Assembly: GCF_017908035.1 (NCBI RefSeq)
Contig: NZ_JAEQMU010000001.1
Location: 1,860,001 to 1,924,000 of the forward strand
DNA length: 64,000 nt
Direction of reading: 5' to 3'
DNA from: Sphingobacterium tabacisoli
GTDB lineage: Bacteria; Bacteroidota; Bacteroidia; Sphingobacteriales; Sphingobacteriaceae
Shown: piece by piece, positions 48,400-56,330 of the stretch
How the letters are laid out: each line of letters starts with the position of its first letter
Numbering within the stretch: the first letter of the stretch is position 1
Notes under the pieces: generated by a model
Database searches by the model: none
What the model was told of the DNA's origin: nothing
The model's input: the letters and a program-made list of their open reading frames with translations, nothing else
Translations under genes and position numbers: made by a program

Positions 48400-48430
48400 T
48401 AAAGATATGAAACGAAATAGATAAAAACAA
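48400..48430 (-). promoter_or_regulatory. promoter of the AbiE-Hsd operon
   Basis: On the minus strand a -33 TTG (48428-48430) and -7 TATCTTTA (48400-48407) are separated by 20 bp. The palindrome begins 8 bp downstream, so it would be the first transcribed sequence. Confidence 0.5.
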
Positions 48431-48537
48431 GCAGCTAATTGATATCCTAAATCAATTTGGAACTTCACTAATTTCTACAAAACTTCATAACATTGGTACT
48501 CAATTTTATATCTTGACCCAGAATTGTATAATACGTA

Positions 48538-51504
48538 ATGAATTACACACCAAATGACATAAAACTTATCCTTTCCCTCTTTAGAGGCCGTGAAGATGTG
48601 TTTGCTGTTCGTTGGGAGAAGGCAGGGAAATCTGCCTATATGCCGGCCTATAGTTACGACCCGTATCATTATAGGTTGCATAAGGCAAATGGAGGTACAT
48701 TTAAAAGCTATCAACACAAGACATACTTGCCATTATCGGAGATAGAGATTGATAAACACTTAAGAGGAGATCAGCAGATTGGCATTTATCCATTGCTAAA
48801 GGATAATACTTCGTGGTTCATCGTAGCTGACTTTGACAAATCAAACTGGCAAGAACAAGCTGCAAAGTATTTGGAAGCTTGCACTAATAAAAATATTCCC
48901 GCTTATCTTGAACGTTCTCGTTCAGGCAATGGAGCACATGTGTGGATATTCTTTGATCAGCCATATCCCGCCATTAAAAGTCGTAGGATATTCCTTCGTA
49001 TCTTAGAAAATTGTGGCGCGTTCTCTATGTTTGACAAGAGTTCTAGTTTTGACAGAATGTTTCCAAGCCAAGATTATCATTCAGGTGAAGGATTAGGGAA
49101 TTTAATCGCACTACCTTTATATTTACCAGCGCTAATAAAAGGCAATAATTGCTTTATCGATTCTGAAACATTAGAAGCATTTCCTGATCAAGTCACCTAC
49201 TTGAAAAATATCAACAAGGTCAATTTGGAATTACTGGACCGACTAGATAATGAAATTGATATCGACGAGAATAACCCTAGCCCTGATATTGATAAAAAAC
49301 TTAAAATAACCCTAAGTAACACAATTTGCTTAAATCGTTTCTCCATCCCATTTACCCTGATCAATTTTCTAAAAGAAAACCTGAACTTTGCAAATTCTGC
49401 TTTTATCATAAAGAAAAAAGCCGGTAGAAGTACGTTTGAAACACCTAGGTTCTATAATTTAATAGAAGAAAAGAAAAATGAACTTCACATCCCTAGAGGA
49501 TTTATTGGAAGACTCTTGAGGTTCTGTAGAGAAACAAAATTAGAGCATGAATTTGTGGATGAAAGGAAAGCTCTTCCTCTTATCCCTTTTGTTTTTCAAG
49601 CGACATTAAGAAATCATCAAAATAACACAGTAGAGGCTGTTGCAAAAAAAGACTTTGGAATAATTGTCGCGCCACCTGGTGCAGGAAAAACCGTTATTGG
49701 ATTAAAAATCATTGCGGACAAACAACAGCCAGCTCTTATCCTTGTACATCGTAAACAACTTTTAGATCAATGGATAGAACGTATTGAGGGATTTTTAGGC
49801 ATTCCTAAAAAAGACATAGGTATCATTGGTCAAGGAAAAGTTAAAATTGGCAATCACATTACAATAGCTACTATCCAAAGTCTCCCTAAATATATCGACA
49901 CATTACATGATAATTTTGGAACAATTCTCATCGATGAATGTCATCACGTTCCTGCAGAGTCATACCGTAATACCATTAATGCTCTACAAAGCAAGTATTG
50001 TTATGGACTTACAGCAACACCTTTCAGGAAACACAACGATGACAAGCTAATTTTCACATATCTCGGTGATATTATAACCGAAATCAAATCTGAAGAAATT
50101 GAAGACTATAAAAAAGCAACAATAATTATAAGAAACACAACGCTTAATGTACCATACAATTCGAAAACAGACAATTTCGAGGTTCTTTCCCAAATACTAA
50201 TCCATGATACAGCCAGAAACAATATCATAAGGGATGATGTAGCTAAGGAACTAAATCAAGGGAAGAAAGCTGTAATAATTACCGAGCGAAAAGAACATAT
50301 CGAAACATTAAACCTGCTTCTAAAATCTAATTATGAAACCATAACACTCAGTGGCGACGATACAGACAGTAATAAGAAAGCAAAGTGGAAAGCACTTTCA
50401 GAAGGAAATTTTCAAGTGTTAATTACTACAGGACAATACTTCGGTGAAGGCTCAGACATTAAGCATATTAACACACTTTTTTTAGCTTATCCATTTTCAT
50501 TTAAGGGGAAATTAATACAGTACATCGGCAGGGTACAAAGGTCCGAAATTAATCCAACGATTTACGACTATCGAGACCTACAGGTTGACTATCTTAACAA
50601 ACAATTTTTAAAGCGAAACACATATTATCGTAAAATAGATAAACAAGCGACATTGTTTGATGAACCAACCTTAGATTACCAACCCAATACAGCAGACTTA
50701 TTTATATTAGAAAAATCCATCAAAATACCAATTGACAATCTTTCCTTTCATTATGGCCATGTGGCATTTACCTACAAAGTAGATGAGATGCACAGTACGT
50801 TAGAATTTCAGATTGAAAACAAAGAAATGCGACCTGAATTTGATGTATTAAAAGCATATTTCAGCAAAAACTTAAAGTCAAAGAATATAACTGTCGAAAT
50901 TAATGCAGAATTTGAGTACGGAAAACTAGTAGCACAAATAGCTACATCTAAAGATATCGAACATATCAATAAAGAGATCGTAGAAGGAGTAAAATTTCAA
51001 TTTCTCAACAAAGGTTTATTGGGAAAAGGTCCCTTTCAAAAGAAAAATATACTAACAGCAGAGCAATTACAGGAAGGTCATAACATATACAAAAATGCCA
51101 AGGATATGATATCCGACATTCTTAAGCAACGACAATACAAGCATTCTGATCAAATTCGTTTTTTAGCCGACCAGCATCAAACTGATATTATGAAAATTCG
51201 CTTCGTACTTAGTCCGTTTGCATTTGTATTCCTTTTTTCAGGGAATAGACAATATCACATCATTCTAGAAACACTAGATACAGAAGAAGCAACATACATC
51301 TGGCACATCGACAAAAATAGATCTTCATTAATAGAAGCAATCGAAATCATTGATAAAGACCTACAGATTATTCGAGAAAAAGGTAGACAAGTGTATTTAG
51401 ATGGACATATTCCTCAAAACTTTAGTCGAATATTACATGACTATACAGATCCAGCAAAAGGTTTTATATTATGGAAGACCATGTTGGAAGAACGATTATT
51501 ATAA
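48538..51504 (+). CDS. TOTE conflict-system primase-helicase
   Basis: This is a 988-residue protein with an N-terminal archaeo-eukaryotic primase-like domain (about 10-215). Catalytic acids are DFD (98-100) and the companion motif is SRSGNGAHVWIFF. An SF2 helicase follows, with Walker A APPGAGKTVIGL (Lys384), DECH box LIDECHHVPA, ATPFRKHNDD and QYIGRVQR. About 280 C-terminal residues match nothing I recognise. Primase plus helicase in one chain is the hallmark of TOTE systems, proposed defence or conflict modules. It is divergent from the AbiE-Hsd operon. Confidence 0.85.
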   Translation: MNYTPNDIKLILSLFRGREDVFAVRWEKAGKSAYMPAYSYDPYHYRLHKANGGTFKSYQHKTYLPLSEIEIDKHLRGDQQIGIYPLLKDNTSWFIVADFDKSNWQEQAAKYLEACTNKNIPAYLERSRSGNGAHVWIFFDQPYPAIKSRRIFLRILENCGAFSMFDKSSSFDRMFPSQDYHSGEGLGNLIALPLYLPALIKGNNCFIDSETLEAFPDQVTYLKNINKVNLELLDRLDNEIDIDENNPSPDIDKKLKITLSNTICLNRFSIPFTLINFLKENLNFANSAFIIKKKAGRSTFETPRFYNLIEEKKNELHIPRGFIGRLLRFCRETKLEHEFVDERKALPLIPFVFQATLRNHQNNTVEAVAKKDFGIIVAPPGAGKTVIGLKIIADKQQPALILVHRKQLLDQWIERIEGFLGIPKKDIGIIGQGKVKIGNHITIATIQSLPKYIDTLHDNFGTILIDECHHVPAESYRNTINALQSKYCYGLTATPFRKHNDDKLIFTYLGDIITEIKSEEIEDYKKATIIIRNTTLNVPYNSKTDNFEVLSQILIHDTARNNIIRDDVAKELNQGKKAVIITERKEHIETLNLLLKSNYETITLSGDDTDSNKKAKWKALSEGNFQVLITTGQYFGEGSDIKHINTLFLAYPFSFKGKLIQYIGRVQRSEINPTIYDYRDLQVDYLNKQFLKRNTYYRKIDKQATLFDEPTLDYQPNTADLFILEKSIKIPIDNLSFHYGHVAFTYKVDEMHSTLEFQIENKEMRPEFDVLKAYFSKNLKSKNITVEINAEFEYGKLVAQIATSKDIEHINKEIVEGVKFQFLNKGLLGKGPFQKKNILTAEQLQEGHNIYKNAKDMISDILKQRQYKHSDQIRFLADQHQTDIMKIRFVLSPFAFVFLFSGNRQYHIILETLDTEEATYIWHIDKNRSSLIEAIEIIDKDLQIIREKGRQVYLDGHIPQNFSRILHDYTDPAKGFILWKTMLEERLL

Positions 51505-51554
51505 AGCAACCAAAAATTACATGGTAAGGAAATAAGGCATTCCTCGTCGTCCTT

Positions 51555-52065
51555 CAGCAAAGAATGCCGCCAATCCAAAGAGGCACTATAGGATTTAGAA
51601 TAGAAATCAAAGGCATCCTATAGAGCCTCTTTGCCCTACAGGTGCTTACGCAGATTGTCATCATCCTTGCAGTTCAGTCCTCCTCATCATAGGCGCCTAC
51701 TTTGTCTGTCACAGCGCATCACATCTGGTTCATTACATTTCGCAAGCTACATTACATCACCATCTGTTCTGCCCAGTTCCATCCACCGTCGCCTCGAGTT
51801 TGGCTCGCCTGCAGATCGCTCGGGCTGCGGTGCCATCGGTGGCCGACGCTACCATCGTTCATTTCCCTCAGCAAAAAATAGCGCCAATCCTATAGGCACT
51901 ATGAAGCCACACACAATCCCCAAGAATATAGAGCCTATTATCCCTACGGGTGCTACGCAGATGGTCACCATTTTTGCCGATCGGTCATTACCTCATCGCT
52001 GCTATTCCGCTTCACATGGCGCATCATCGCTGTACGCCTGCATTCCGTTTCACTCCATTCGGCTA
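51555..52065. repeat. two diverged direct repeats, each with an inverted repeat
   Basis: Segments starting at 51555 and 51869 (CAGCAAAGAATGCCG and CAGCAAAAAATAGCG) run in parallel for about 200 bp at an offset near 314 bp. Shared blocks include CCAATCC, TAGAGCCT and GGTGCT-TACGCAGAT. In the first copy CAAAGAGGCACTATAGGAT (51576) pairs with ATCCTATAGAGCCTCTTTG (51615) with one mismatch. The second copy keeps a weaker version. Together with 51505-51554 and 52066-52577, where I see no convincing large gene, this fills the gap after the TOTE gene. Confidence 0.6.
51849..51971 (-). CDS. possible 40-aa single-TM peptide in the repeat
   Basis: The frame encodes 40 residues, nearly all hydrophobic from about 4 to 33 (VGIIGSIFLGIVCGFIVPI, then GLALFF), ending EGNERW. 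The corresponding frame in the other repeat copy (51555-51680) is broken by indels, so copy two is the intact one. A small hydrophobic peptide next to conflict genes could be a type I toxin-like product, but it may also be chance. Its ATG overlaps the end of the 82-codon frame at 51965-52213. Confidence 0.3.
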   Translation of the reverse strand: MVTICVAPVGIIGSIFLGIVCGFIVPIGLALFFAEGNERW

Positions 52066-52213
52066 CGCGCTTCCGCCCCCTGATCACCTCCATAGCAGCT
52101 GGCCAATACATACCTAGGCACCTTGTGTTGGTGAGCTTTCGGCTGTCACTATTTTTGAAAAGCCCAACCCACACAGAGCGGAATCTATCCCACATGCCCA
52201 CACACAAAGCCAA
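51965..52213 (-). CDS. small hypothetical protein, doubtful
   Basis: This is an 82-codon frame rich in Arg and Trp (MWDRFRSVWVGLFKNSDSRK, WPAAMEVIRGRKRVAEWSE). It stops 4 bp past the start codon of the 40-codon hydrophobic frame, an ATGGTGA arrangement that would allow coupled translation. The opposite strand holds a longer but Ser/His-rich frame that looks non-coding. I do not recognise it. Confidence 0.25.
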   Translation of the reverse strand: MALCVGMWDRFRSVWVGLFKNSDSRKLTNTRCLGMYWPAAMEVIRGRKRVAEWSETECRRTAMMRHVKRNSSDEVMTDRQKW

Positions 52214-52577
52214 TCATATACTTGAAATCCCAACCACATCAAAAATACCGCCAGCCAATCTCACCAACATATGCCGGCCCCCGGTACTACGTACCTCTCG
52301 GTCCGTCACCCTCGCTCAACTCGCAGACGGCGAGCGAGCGCTAGCAGGCTTTTTGCAGGATAAACGGATTTAAACAATGACGGAATCACAGAAAAGACAA
52401 AAAAGTCCGCAAAAATAAATGCAGCAGGCCAAACAGCAAGGTCCAGCCTCCGGTTTTGAGAAAAATCTCCATCCTCCATTCGTCGGATAGTATTTTACCC
52501 AAAAACCTTACTTTATTGGCCCGCATCCATTAACCAGAAGACTTTCTTTTTTTCCTTTTTCTTTTGGAATGAATATT

Positions 52578-53294
52578 CTAGGACTTGTTTTTCAAGAAGA
52601 TGTATTGGCCGAGTGAATCTAAATCTCTGAATATAGAATACTTGTTTATACCACATGCTTCCAAGGTGTGCTTAATGTTTTTTGAATTTTCTTTCTTTAT
52701 TAAGATCTTATGTAGTCTAATATCTTTGTCACTATACTCTTGATCTATTCTTTGATAATAGCCCTGTGAACGGTATGGATGGTAGCTAAACCAACCGGAC
52801 TGAGATCCAACTCTGTCAATAATTGTTGAAGGTTTAAAAATTTTCAATTCTTTCTCCTTAAAAATATCAAAATTCTGTTCTTCAGTAAAGATTTTATTAT
52901 CCATACTTGCGGAAAAGACCCAAACCACAGCACTGCTCTCCTCCATAGACTCCTTGCTAACCGCGAAATACAAAGCAGCCAATGGATTATCTGTCCAATC
53001 CAGTAACCTAGTGGGAATGCCGTAATGTTGTGCAATTGTTAACCATTCTAAATCATTGTTTGGTTTGGATTGCAAGTGTGGAAGGGAAGACCTTTTAAAC
53101 TCATTAAACATTCTTATCTCGTTAACCTCTCTACTCTTTCGGTAAAGATGACGTGCAATGCCAGGGATTAAAGCTTTGTCCACATTTTGACCTCTATAAA
53201 GGATTATTCTCTTTCCGTCAGGTCGACCACGCCTTTCAATAAGTTTTATAAATTCTGACAGACTATTTATTTCCGTTTCCTCAAAATTCGCCAT
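52578..53294 (-). CDS. FRG domain-containing protein
   Basis: This is a 238-residue protein named for the family's F/Y-R-G motif: LYRGQNVDKALIPGIAR at about 32-48. The downstream conserved block is AQHYGIPTRLLDWTDNPLAALYFAV. FRG proteins are scattered through mobile elements and defence islands; their reaction is not established, and some appear ADP-ribosyltransferase-like. It is a single gene, separated by a terminator from the four-gene operon upstream. Confidence 0.88.
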   Translation of the reverse strand: MANFEETEINSLSEFIKLIERRGRPDGKRIILYRGQNVDKALIPGIARHLYRKSREVNEIRMFNEFKRSSLPHLQSKPNNDLEWLTIAQHYGIPTRLLDWTDNPLAALYFAVSKESMEESSAVVWVFSASMDNKIFTEEQNFDIFKEKELKIFKPSTIIDRVGSQSGWFSYHPYRSQGYYQRIDQEYSDKDIRLHKILIKKENSKNIKHTLEACGINKYSIFRDLDSLGQYIFLKNKS

Positions 53295-53326
53295 GTATTT
53301 TTACAGATATTGTTGATATTATTAAA

Positions 53327-53356
53327 ACAAAAGCCCGACATAACGTCGAGCTTTTG
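53327..53356 (-). terminator. terminator of the four-gene operon
   Basis: On the minus strand AGCTCGAC, loop GTTAT and GTCGGGCT form an 8-bp stem with one G-U pair, followed by TTTTGTTTT. It lies about 25 bp past the 56-aa gene stop. Confidence 0.75.
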
Positions 53357-53376
53357 AGAATAAAGTCACCACAACC

Positions 53377-53547
53377 TTATTTTTTTCTTTTAGTCAAAGA
53401 CCCTAGCAATAAAGATACGCAAAAACTAACAGTCGCACCAATCGCTGCTAACAAAATAGTTTTCAGGATATCACCCATGATCAGGGCAGGGTAAACACCC
53501 AATAAAATACCTCCGAAAGTACCGTGGCCAATTGCAGCTCTATTCAT
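53377..53547 (-). CDS. 56-aa hydrophobic small protein (holin-like)
   Basis: Translation gives 56 residues beginning MNRAAIGHGTFGGILLGVY, with two hydrophobic stretches (about 11-25 and 29-49, LKTILLAAIGATVSFCVSLL) and a basic tail TKRKK. The size, two TM segments and charged C-terminus are holin-like. It overlaps the 80-aa gene by 8 bp. Last gene of the four-gene unit. Confidence 0.6.
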   Translation of the reverse strand: MNRAAIGHGTFGGILLGVYPALIMGDILKTILLAAIGATVSFCVSLLLGSLTKRKK

Positions 53548-53782
53548 CGTTCACACCTTCCGAATCCTTCTTCAACTGTTTATCATCAACAGTCACCTGA
53601 CTGATCGCCGATATCACACCACCCGCTACGGCCAGATAACCTCCAACAGTAACAATCGCAGCAGGCAAAGCAACAGGAGCAGTCAGAATAGCCCCGCCAA
53701 TTGTTGCAACCACAATACCAATATTCCGCAACACCTTAAAAAACTTCGGAGTAGGAGCCTGAGCTCGTTCAACTACATTCAT
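53540..53782 (-). CDS. 80-aa membrane protein of the DUF5675 operon
   Basis: This is a small protein with a hydrophobic hairpin (IGIVVATIGGAILTAPVALP, AAIVTVGGYLAVAGGVISA) and a charged tail (DDKQLKKDSEGVNDE). No recognised family. It overlaps DUF5675 by 4 bp (ATGA) and the 56-aa gene by 8 bp. Holin- or antiholin-like by size and topology only. Confidence 0.65.
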   Translation of the reverse strand: MNVVERAQAPTPKFFKVLRNIGIVVATIGGAILTAPVALPAAIVTVGGYLAVAGGVISAISQVTVDDKQLKKDSEGVNDE

Positions 53783-54186
53783 GATTTTCCTTTCTCAATA
53801 ATTTCCAAAAACACCCATTTTCCTGCATCGATAGAAGCATAAACTATCTCCATTAACTTGTTAAAGGCTTTTACAGATTCCAAACCTTTCCCGATTCCAG
53901 AAAGCTGACTAACCGGAGCAATACAACCTCGCAATTCACTCAAAGCATTATTGGCCGGATGAAAAAGAATCTCACTTCGCCCCACAACATCCTTCACCAA
54001 AATATGCCATTTAAACTTTTTACTGTATCGCTTAGCCAGTGAATACCTGCCTTCCGGAATGCAGGAATTATTGCGGACGTTACCTAGCCAGGGCAGCTCA
54101 ATAGCATAGCTAACAAATTCACCATCAACCCAAATCTCAGCATTGGTACCTTGACCATGATAAGTCCGCAATAATCGAACTACCAT
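53779..54186 (-). CDS. DUF5675 family protein
   Basis: This 135-residue protein matches the DUF5675 pattern by eye: LLRTYHGQGTNAEIWVDGEF, AIELPWLGNVRNNSCIPEG, YSLAKRYSKKFKWHILV and LFHPANNALSELRGCIAP. The conserved His and Cys (FHPAN and GCI) suggest a peptidase- or YkuD-like fold, but the function is unproven. It overlaps the 253-aa gene by 1 bp and the 80-aa gene by 4 bp. Confidence 0.8.
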   Translation of the reverse strand: MVVRLLRTYHGQGTNAEIWVDGEFVSYAIELPWLGNVRNNSCIPEGRYSLAKRYSKKFKWHILVKDVVGRSEILFHPANNALSELRGCIAPVSQLSGIGKGLESVKAFNKLMEIVYASIDAGKWVFLEIIEKGKS

Positions 54187-54947
54187 TATACGCCCGTATC
54201 TACAGCAACCAGATTCAATGCGTTAAACGCACCGTTGTTCAGCGAATAGAACGAGCCATTTACCTGCTGAAGGAACTCAATGCCGAACACCAGGAACAGT
54301 GGTTTGGTCGAATCCGTAACACCGATATCATTGCTCAACGGGATTGCTGCAGACAACGTATTGCCATAAGCAATTTCAGAAGACGAACTTTGAGCCAACT
54401 TGAACATTTCATTCTCAAAGTCTACTTCAACACCGGCCGAAATCATTCGGAAGTGAGTCGTTCCCCCAGGAGCTACAATCTGACTCTCCGGAGTAAAGGC
54501 AGCCAGATTAACATCCAACACTCCAGTGGGACGGTCGATAGTAGCCGTAAACGGAGCATAGACCGTGGCCGAAAGAGCAGCATTGCCATTGAAGTCGAAG
54601 CTCTGCAACAAAATCAACTCACCGTCCAGCACATTACGCTTTCCGCGATTACTCACCGCATCAGCTTTGATTACGGCCATCATACGCTTCACGAGACGCG
54701 ATATCATACGCGAATCCTGCGTCTTGTTCAACACAGGCCTGATTGCCGTACATAGCGCTTTACTGGCTTTACCAGCTCGCCCAAATTCCTGAGCATTCTC
54801 GCGCGTCCGTTGAAACTTCGGATCGTTCATAATGCGGTCCCGATCCACTCCACCTTTCTGACGGGCTAGATACCCATCCTTACTTTTGTAAAAGGTAATA
54901 TCCCCGATAGTACCCTTCAATTTGATAATACTTGATTGTCTTGCCAT
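54186..54947 (-). CDS. conserved hypothetical 253-aa protein, first gene of the DUF5675 operon
   Basis: This 253-residue protein has a basic N-terminus (IKLKGTIGDITFYKSKDGYL, KFQRTRENAQEFGRAGKASK) followed by a beta-rich C-terminal half (ALSATVYAPFTATIDR, ITHF-like THFRMISAGVEVDFENEMF). I have seen this type next to DUF5675 in Bacteroidota elements but know no function. A virion-like or secreted structural role is a guess. No signal peptide. It leads the overlapping four-gene unit. Confidence 0.65.
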   Translation of the reverse strand: MARQSSIIKLKGTIGDITFYKSKDGYLARQKGGVDRDRIMNDPKFQRTRENAQEFGRAGKASKALCTAIRPVLNKTQDSRMISRLVKRMMAVIKADAVSNRGKRNVLDGELILLQSFDFNGNAALSATVYAPFTATIDRPTGVLDVNLAAFTPESQIVAPGGTTHFRMISAGVEVDFENEMFKLAQSSSSEIAYGNTLSAAIPLSNDIGVTDSTKPLFLVFGIEFLQQVNGSFYSLNNGAFNALNLVAVDTGV

Positions 54948-55126
54948 TTCCTTAAAAATTTAATCCATCACCGCTGCAGCAATCGTGATATAGAACCAAA
55001 TCTTGACAAAACAGCCCGTAGAACAAAGCCAACCTATACCATATGGCGTTAATAGCCATAGATACACACAATCAAACCATAAAGAATACGTAAATTGCAA
55101 CAAAGAAAAGTCACCAATTCAAACCA

Positions 55127-55145
55127 CAAGTTGTTACCAACTTGG
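55127..55145. repeat. palindromic motif shared with the left replication region
   Basis: CAAGTTGTTACCAACTTG (55127-55144) is a palindrome with 6-bp arms. The minus-strand 15-mer CCAAGTTGGTAACAA at 55131-55145 also occurs on the plus strand at 30189-30203. The wider gap 54948-55222 also holds TATGGC/GCCATA at 55042-55060, but no gene. Confidence 0.5.
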
Positions 55146-55222
55146 TAGCATCAAAAACTAGTCAGCTGCAGTAGGTAATCAGCGTATCAACAGTAGCGAT
55201 AAAGAATACATAAAGTATTGGT

Positions 55223-55408
55223 ATGAACAGAATTTGCATTTACCCAAAGGACATCTCCATGATCACCGGCAAGAGCTACAGACAGAGCCTCCGCATATAC
55301 AATGCTATCAAAAGAAAGCACAACAAAGAACCCCATCAATTGGTTACTCTCGACGAGGTATGTCAATATCTGGGACTAAATCCAGATAAAGTAAAAGAAA
55401 CGGTGTAA
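55223..55408 (+). CDS. small HTH/excisionase-like protein
   Basis: This 61-residue basic protein (ICIYPKDISMITGKSYRQSL, HQLVTLDEVCQYLGLNPDKV) has the look of a small HTH protein found at the ends of Bacteroidota elements. Position near attR suggests a directionality or transfer-regulation role. Two short helices plus a LxxVCxYLG motif are all that can be seen. Confidence 0.6.
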   Translation: MNRICIYPKDISMITGKSYRQSLRIYNAIKRKHNKEPHQLVTLDEVCQYLGLNPDKVKETV

Positions 55409-55415
55409 GGCTTGA

Positions 55416-55871
55416 TTAGTTGTATTTATCGCGAAGCTCAAGTTTCTTTATACGAGAAGTTATAGCGCCCATATTACGCTCAAATACTTTAGCCAATTCC
55501 TTTGTGGACCGACCTTCACAGAATAACTTCTCCAGTTTCTCGTCATCTTCAGCGGACCAGGGCAAATAAGCATGAGCATGCTCTTTGCGTTTGTCTTCCA
55601 ATGTATAACTTTTAGAATCTGGAACCAAGGTATCGTCTTCTTGTGTACGATCGATACCAGCCATTTGCTCAACAATCCTATTCAGAGCATCTCTCAAACA
55701 ACCAATATCTTTTACTGGTATACGTATTCTTTTTCCGTCAGTTTTATCGCCAGAACCATTACTGGTAGAAATAATCAAATGCGATTCACTATTAGTACCT
55801 TCTACAATATTCAATGTATACTCCCGATCTCCATTACTCACACGTTCGCTAAAAAGATTTTTATGTGCCAT
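55416..55871 (-). CDS. PUR-like plus Myb/SANT-like DNA-binding protein
   Basis: This is a 151-residue protein. The N-terminal about 75 residues resemble the PUR-type nucleic-acid-binding fold of DUF3276 (ERVSNGDREYTLNIVEG, KRIRIPVKDIGCLRDAL). The C-terminus is a single Myb/SANT-like HTH (PWSAEDDEKLEKLFCEG, RSTKELAKVFERNMGAITSR). A DNA-binding role is likely. Converges on the small HTH gene with a 7-bp gap. Last gene before attR. Confidence 0.6.
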   Translation of the reverse strand: MAHKNLFSERVSNGDREYTLNIVEGTNSESHLIISTSNGSGDKTDGKRIRIPVKDIGCLRDALNRIVEQMAGIDRTQEDDTLVPDSKSYTLEDKRKEHAHAYLPWSAEDDEKLEKLFCEGRSTKELAKVFERNMGAITSRIKKLELRDKYN

Positions 55872-56053
55872 AAAAAATTCAATATTAGGTTATAATCAAA
55901 AACGAGCCAAATCAAATCTAGTGAAATAATATCAAGAAGACTAATAAACAGCCATCTACGTATGCAAATACTAGCTCAATCTCGCCTAATTCTGCTGTTC
56001 ATTTCGTATATTTGTATTAGAAAATCGAGGTAGGAAATAGATAAAACGGATTT

Positions 56054-56074
56054 AGCGAGACCCTTTCGAGACCC
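56054..56074. promoter_or_regulatory. candidate integrase arm-type sites, right end
   Basis: AGCGAGACCC at 56054-56063 and a partial CGAGACCC copy at 56067-56074 repeat the decamer present three times near attL. The gap 55872-56123 holds no gene. Confidence 0.4.
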
Positions 56075-56123
56075 GCAAAATCAAGAGTTTATAAATCGAT
56101 ATATTTCAATGCGTTACGAGCAA

Positions 56124-56146
56124 GGTTCGAATCCCTCGCTCTCCGC
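56124..56146 (+). repeat. right attachment site (attR)
   Basis: Exact 23-bp copy of 27718-27740, the tRNA-Ser 3' end. No tRNA 5' part precedes it, so it is an att site and not a second tRNA. Confidence 0.9.
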
Positions 56147-56150
56147 AGAG

Positions 56151-56179
56151 AAACCTTCATCGAAAGATGAAGGTTTTTT
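56151..56179 (+). terminator. original tRNA-Ser terminator, displaced by insertion
   Basis: AAACCTTCATC, tetraloop GAAA and GATGAAGGTTT plus a T-run. It lies 4 bp after attR, exactly where it would follow tRNA-Ser in an empty site. Confidence 0.85.
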
Positions 56180-56280
56180 GCGTTTAAGAGGGATGAGAAC
56201 CAGAAGGGATGGACTGGGTTCGATTCCAGAAGGCTTACGGTTTTCGTGCAGGCGCCCTGTAGGACTGAGCCAATCCTTCG

Positions 56281-56330
56281 CTAAAAGTCCCCTCAAGTCC
56301 GTACAAGTCCGCTAAAGTCCGTTCAAGTGC
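56281..56330. repeat. five-unit 10-bp tandem repeat
   Basis: Units are CTAAAAGTCC, CCTCAAGTCC, GTACAAGTCC, GCTAAAGTCC and GTTCAAGTGC. The core AAGTCC keeps an exact 10-bp period, one turn of DNA. The remaining part of 56180-56850 shows no convincing gene. Confidence 0.7.

Larger units (their letters stand above)
27718..56146. mobile_element. tRNA-Ser-integrated genomic island carrying defence genes
   Basis: The boundaries are an exact 23-bp direct repeat of the tRNA 3' end. Just inside the left end lies a tyrosine integrase transcribed inward, followed by RteC, an HTH protein and a replication pair. The cargo is AbiE, type I R-M, a DUF262 nuclease, TOTE primase-helicase, HEPN-type and FRG proteins, plus a lysis-like operon. 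No relaxase, coupling protein or transfer gene is seen, so it is a non-conjugative integrative element, perhaps mobilised in trans or a satellite. Confidence 0.88.

Noticed and set aside
51631..52083. 150-codon plus-strand frame in the repeat region
   Set aside because: Composition is rich in Ser, Arg and His with no domain pattern, and it crosses both repeat units and hairpins.
56124..56146. Second tRNA-Ser
   Set aside because: Only the last 23 bp of the tRNA are present and no 5' half precedes them, so it is attR.
56109..56315. Open frame running through attR and the terminator
   Set aside because: It is made of tRNA 3'-end, terminator hairpin and repeat sequence, with no protein-like pattern.
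56281..56330. CRISPR array
   Set aside because: Units are only 10 bp with no spacers, and there are no cas genes in the window.
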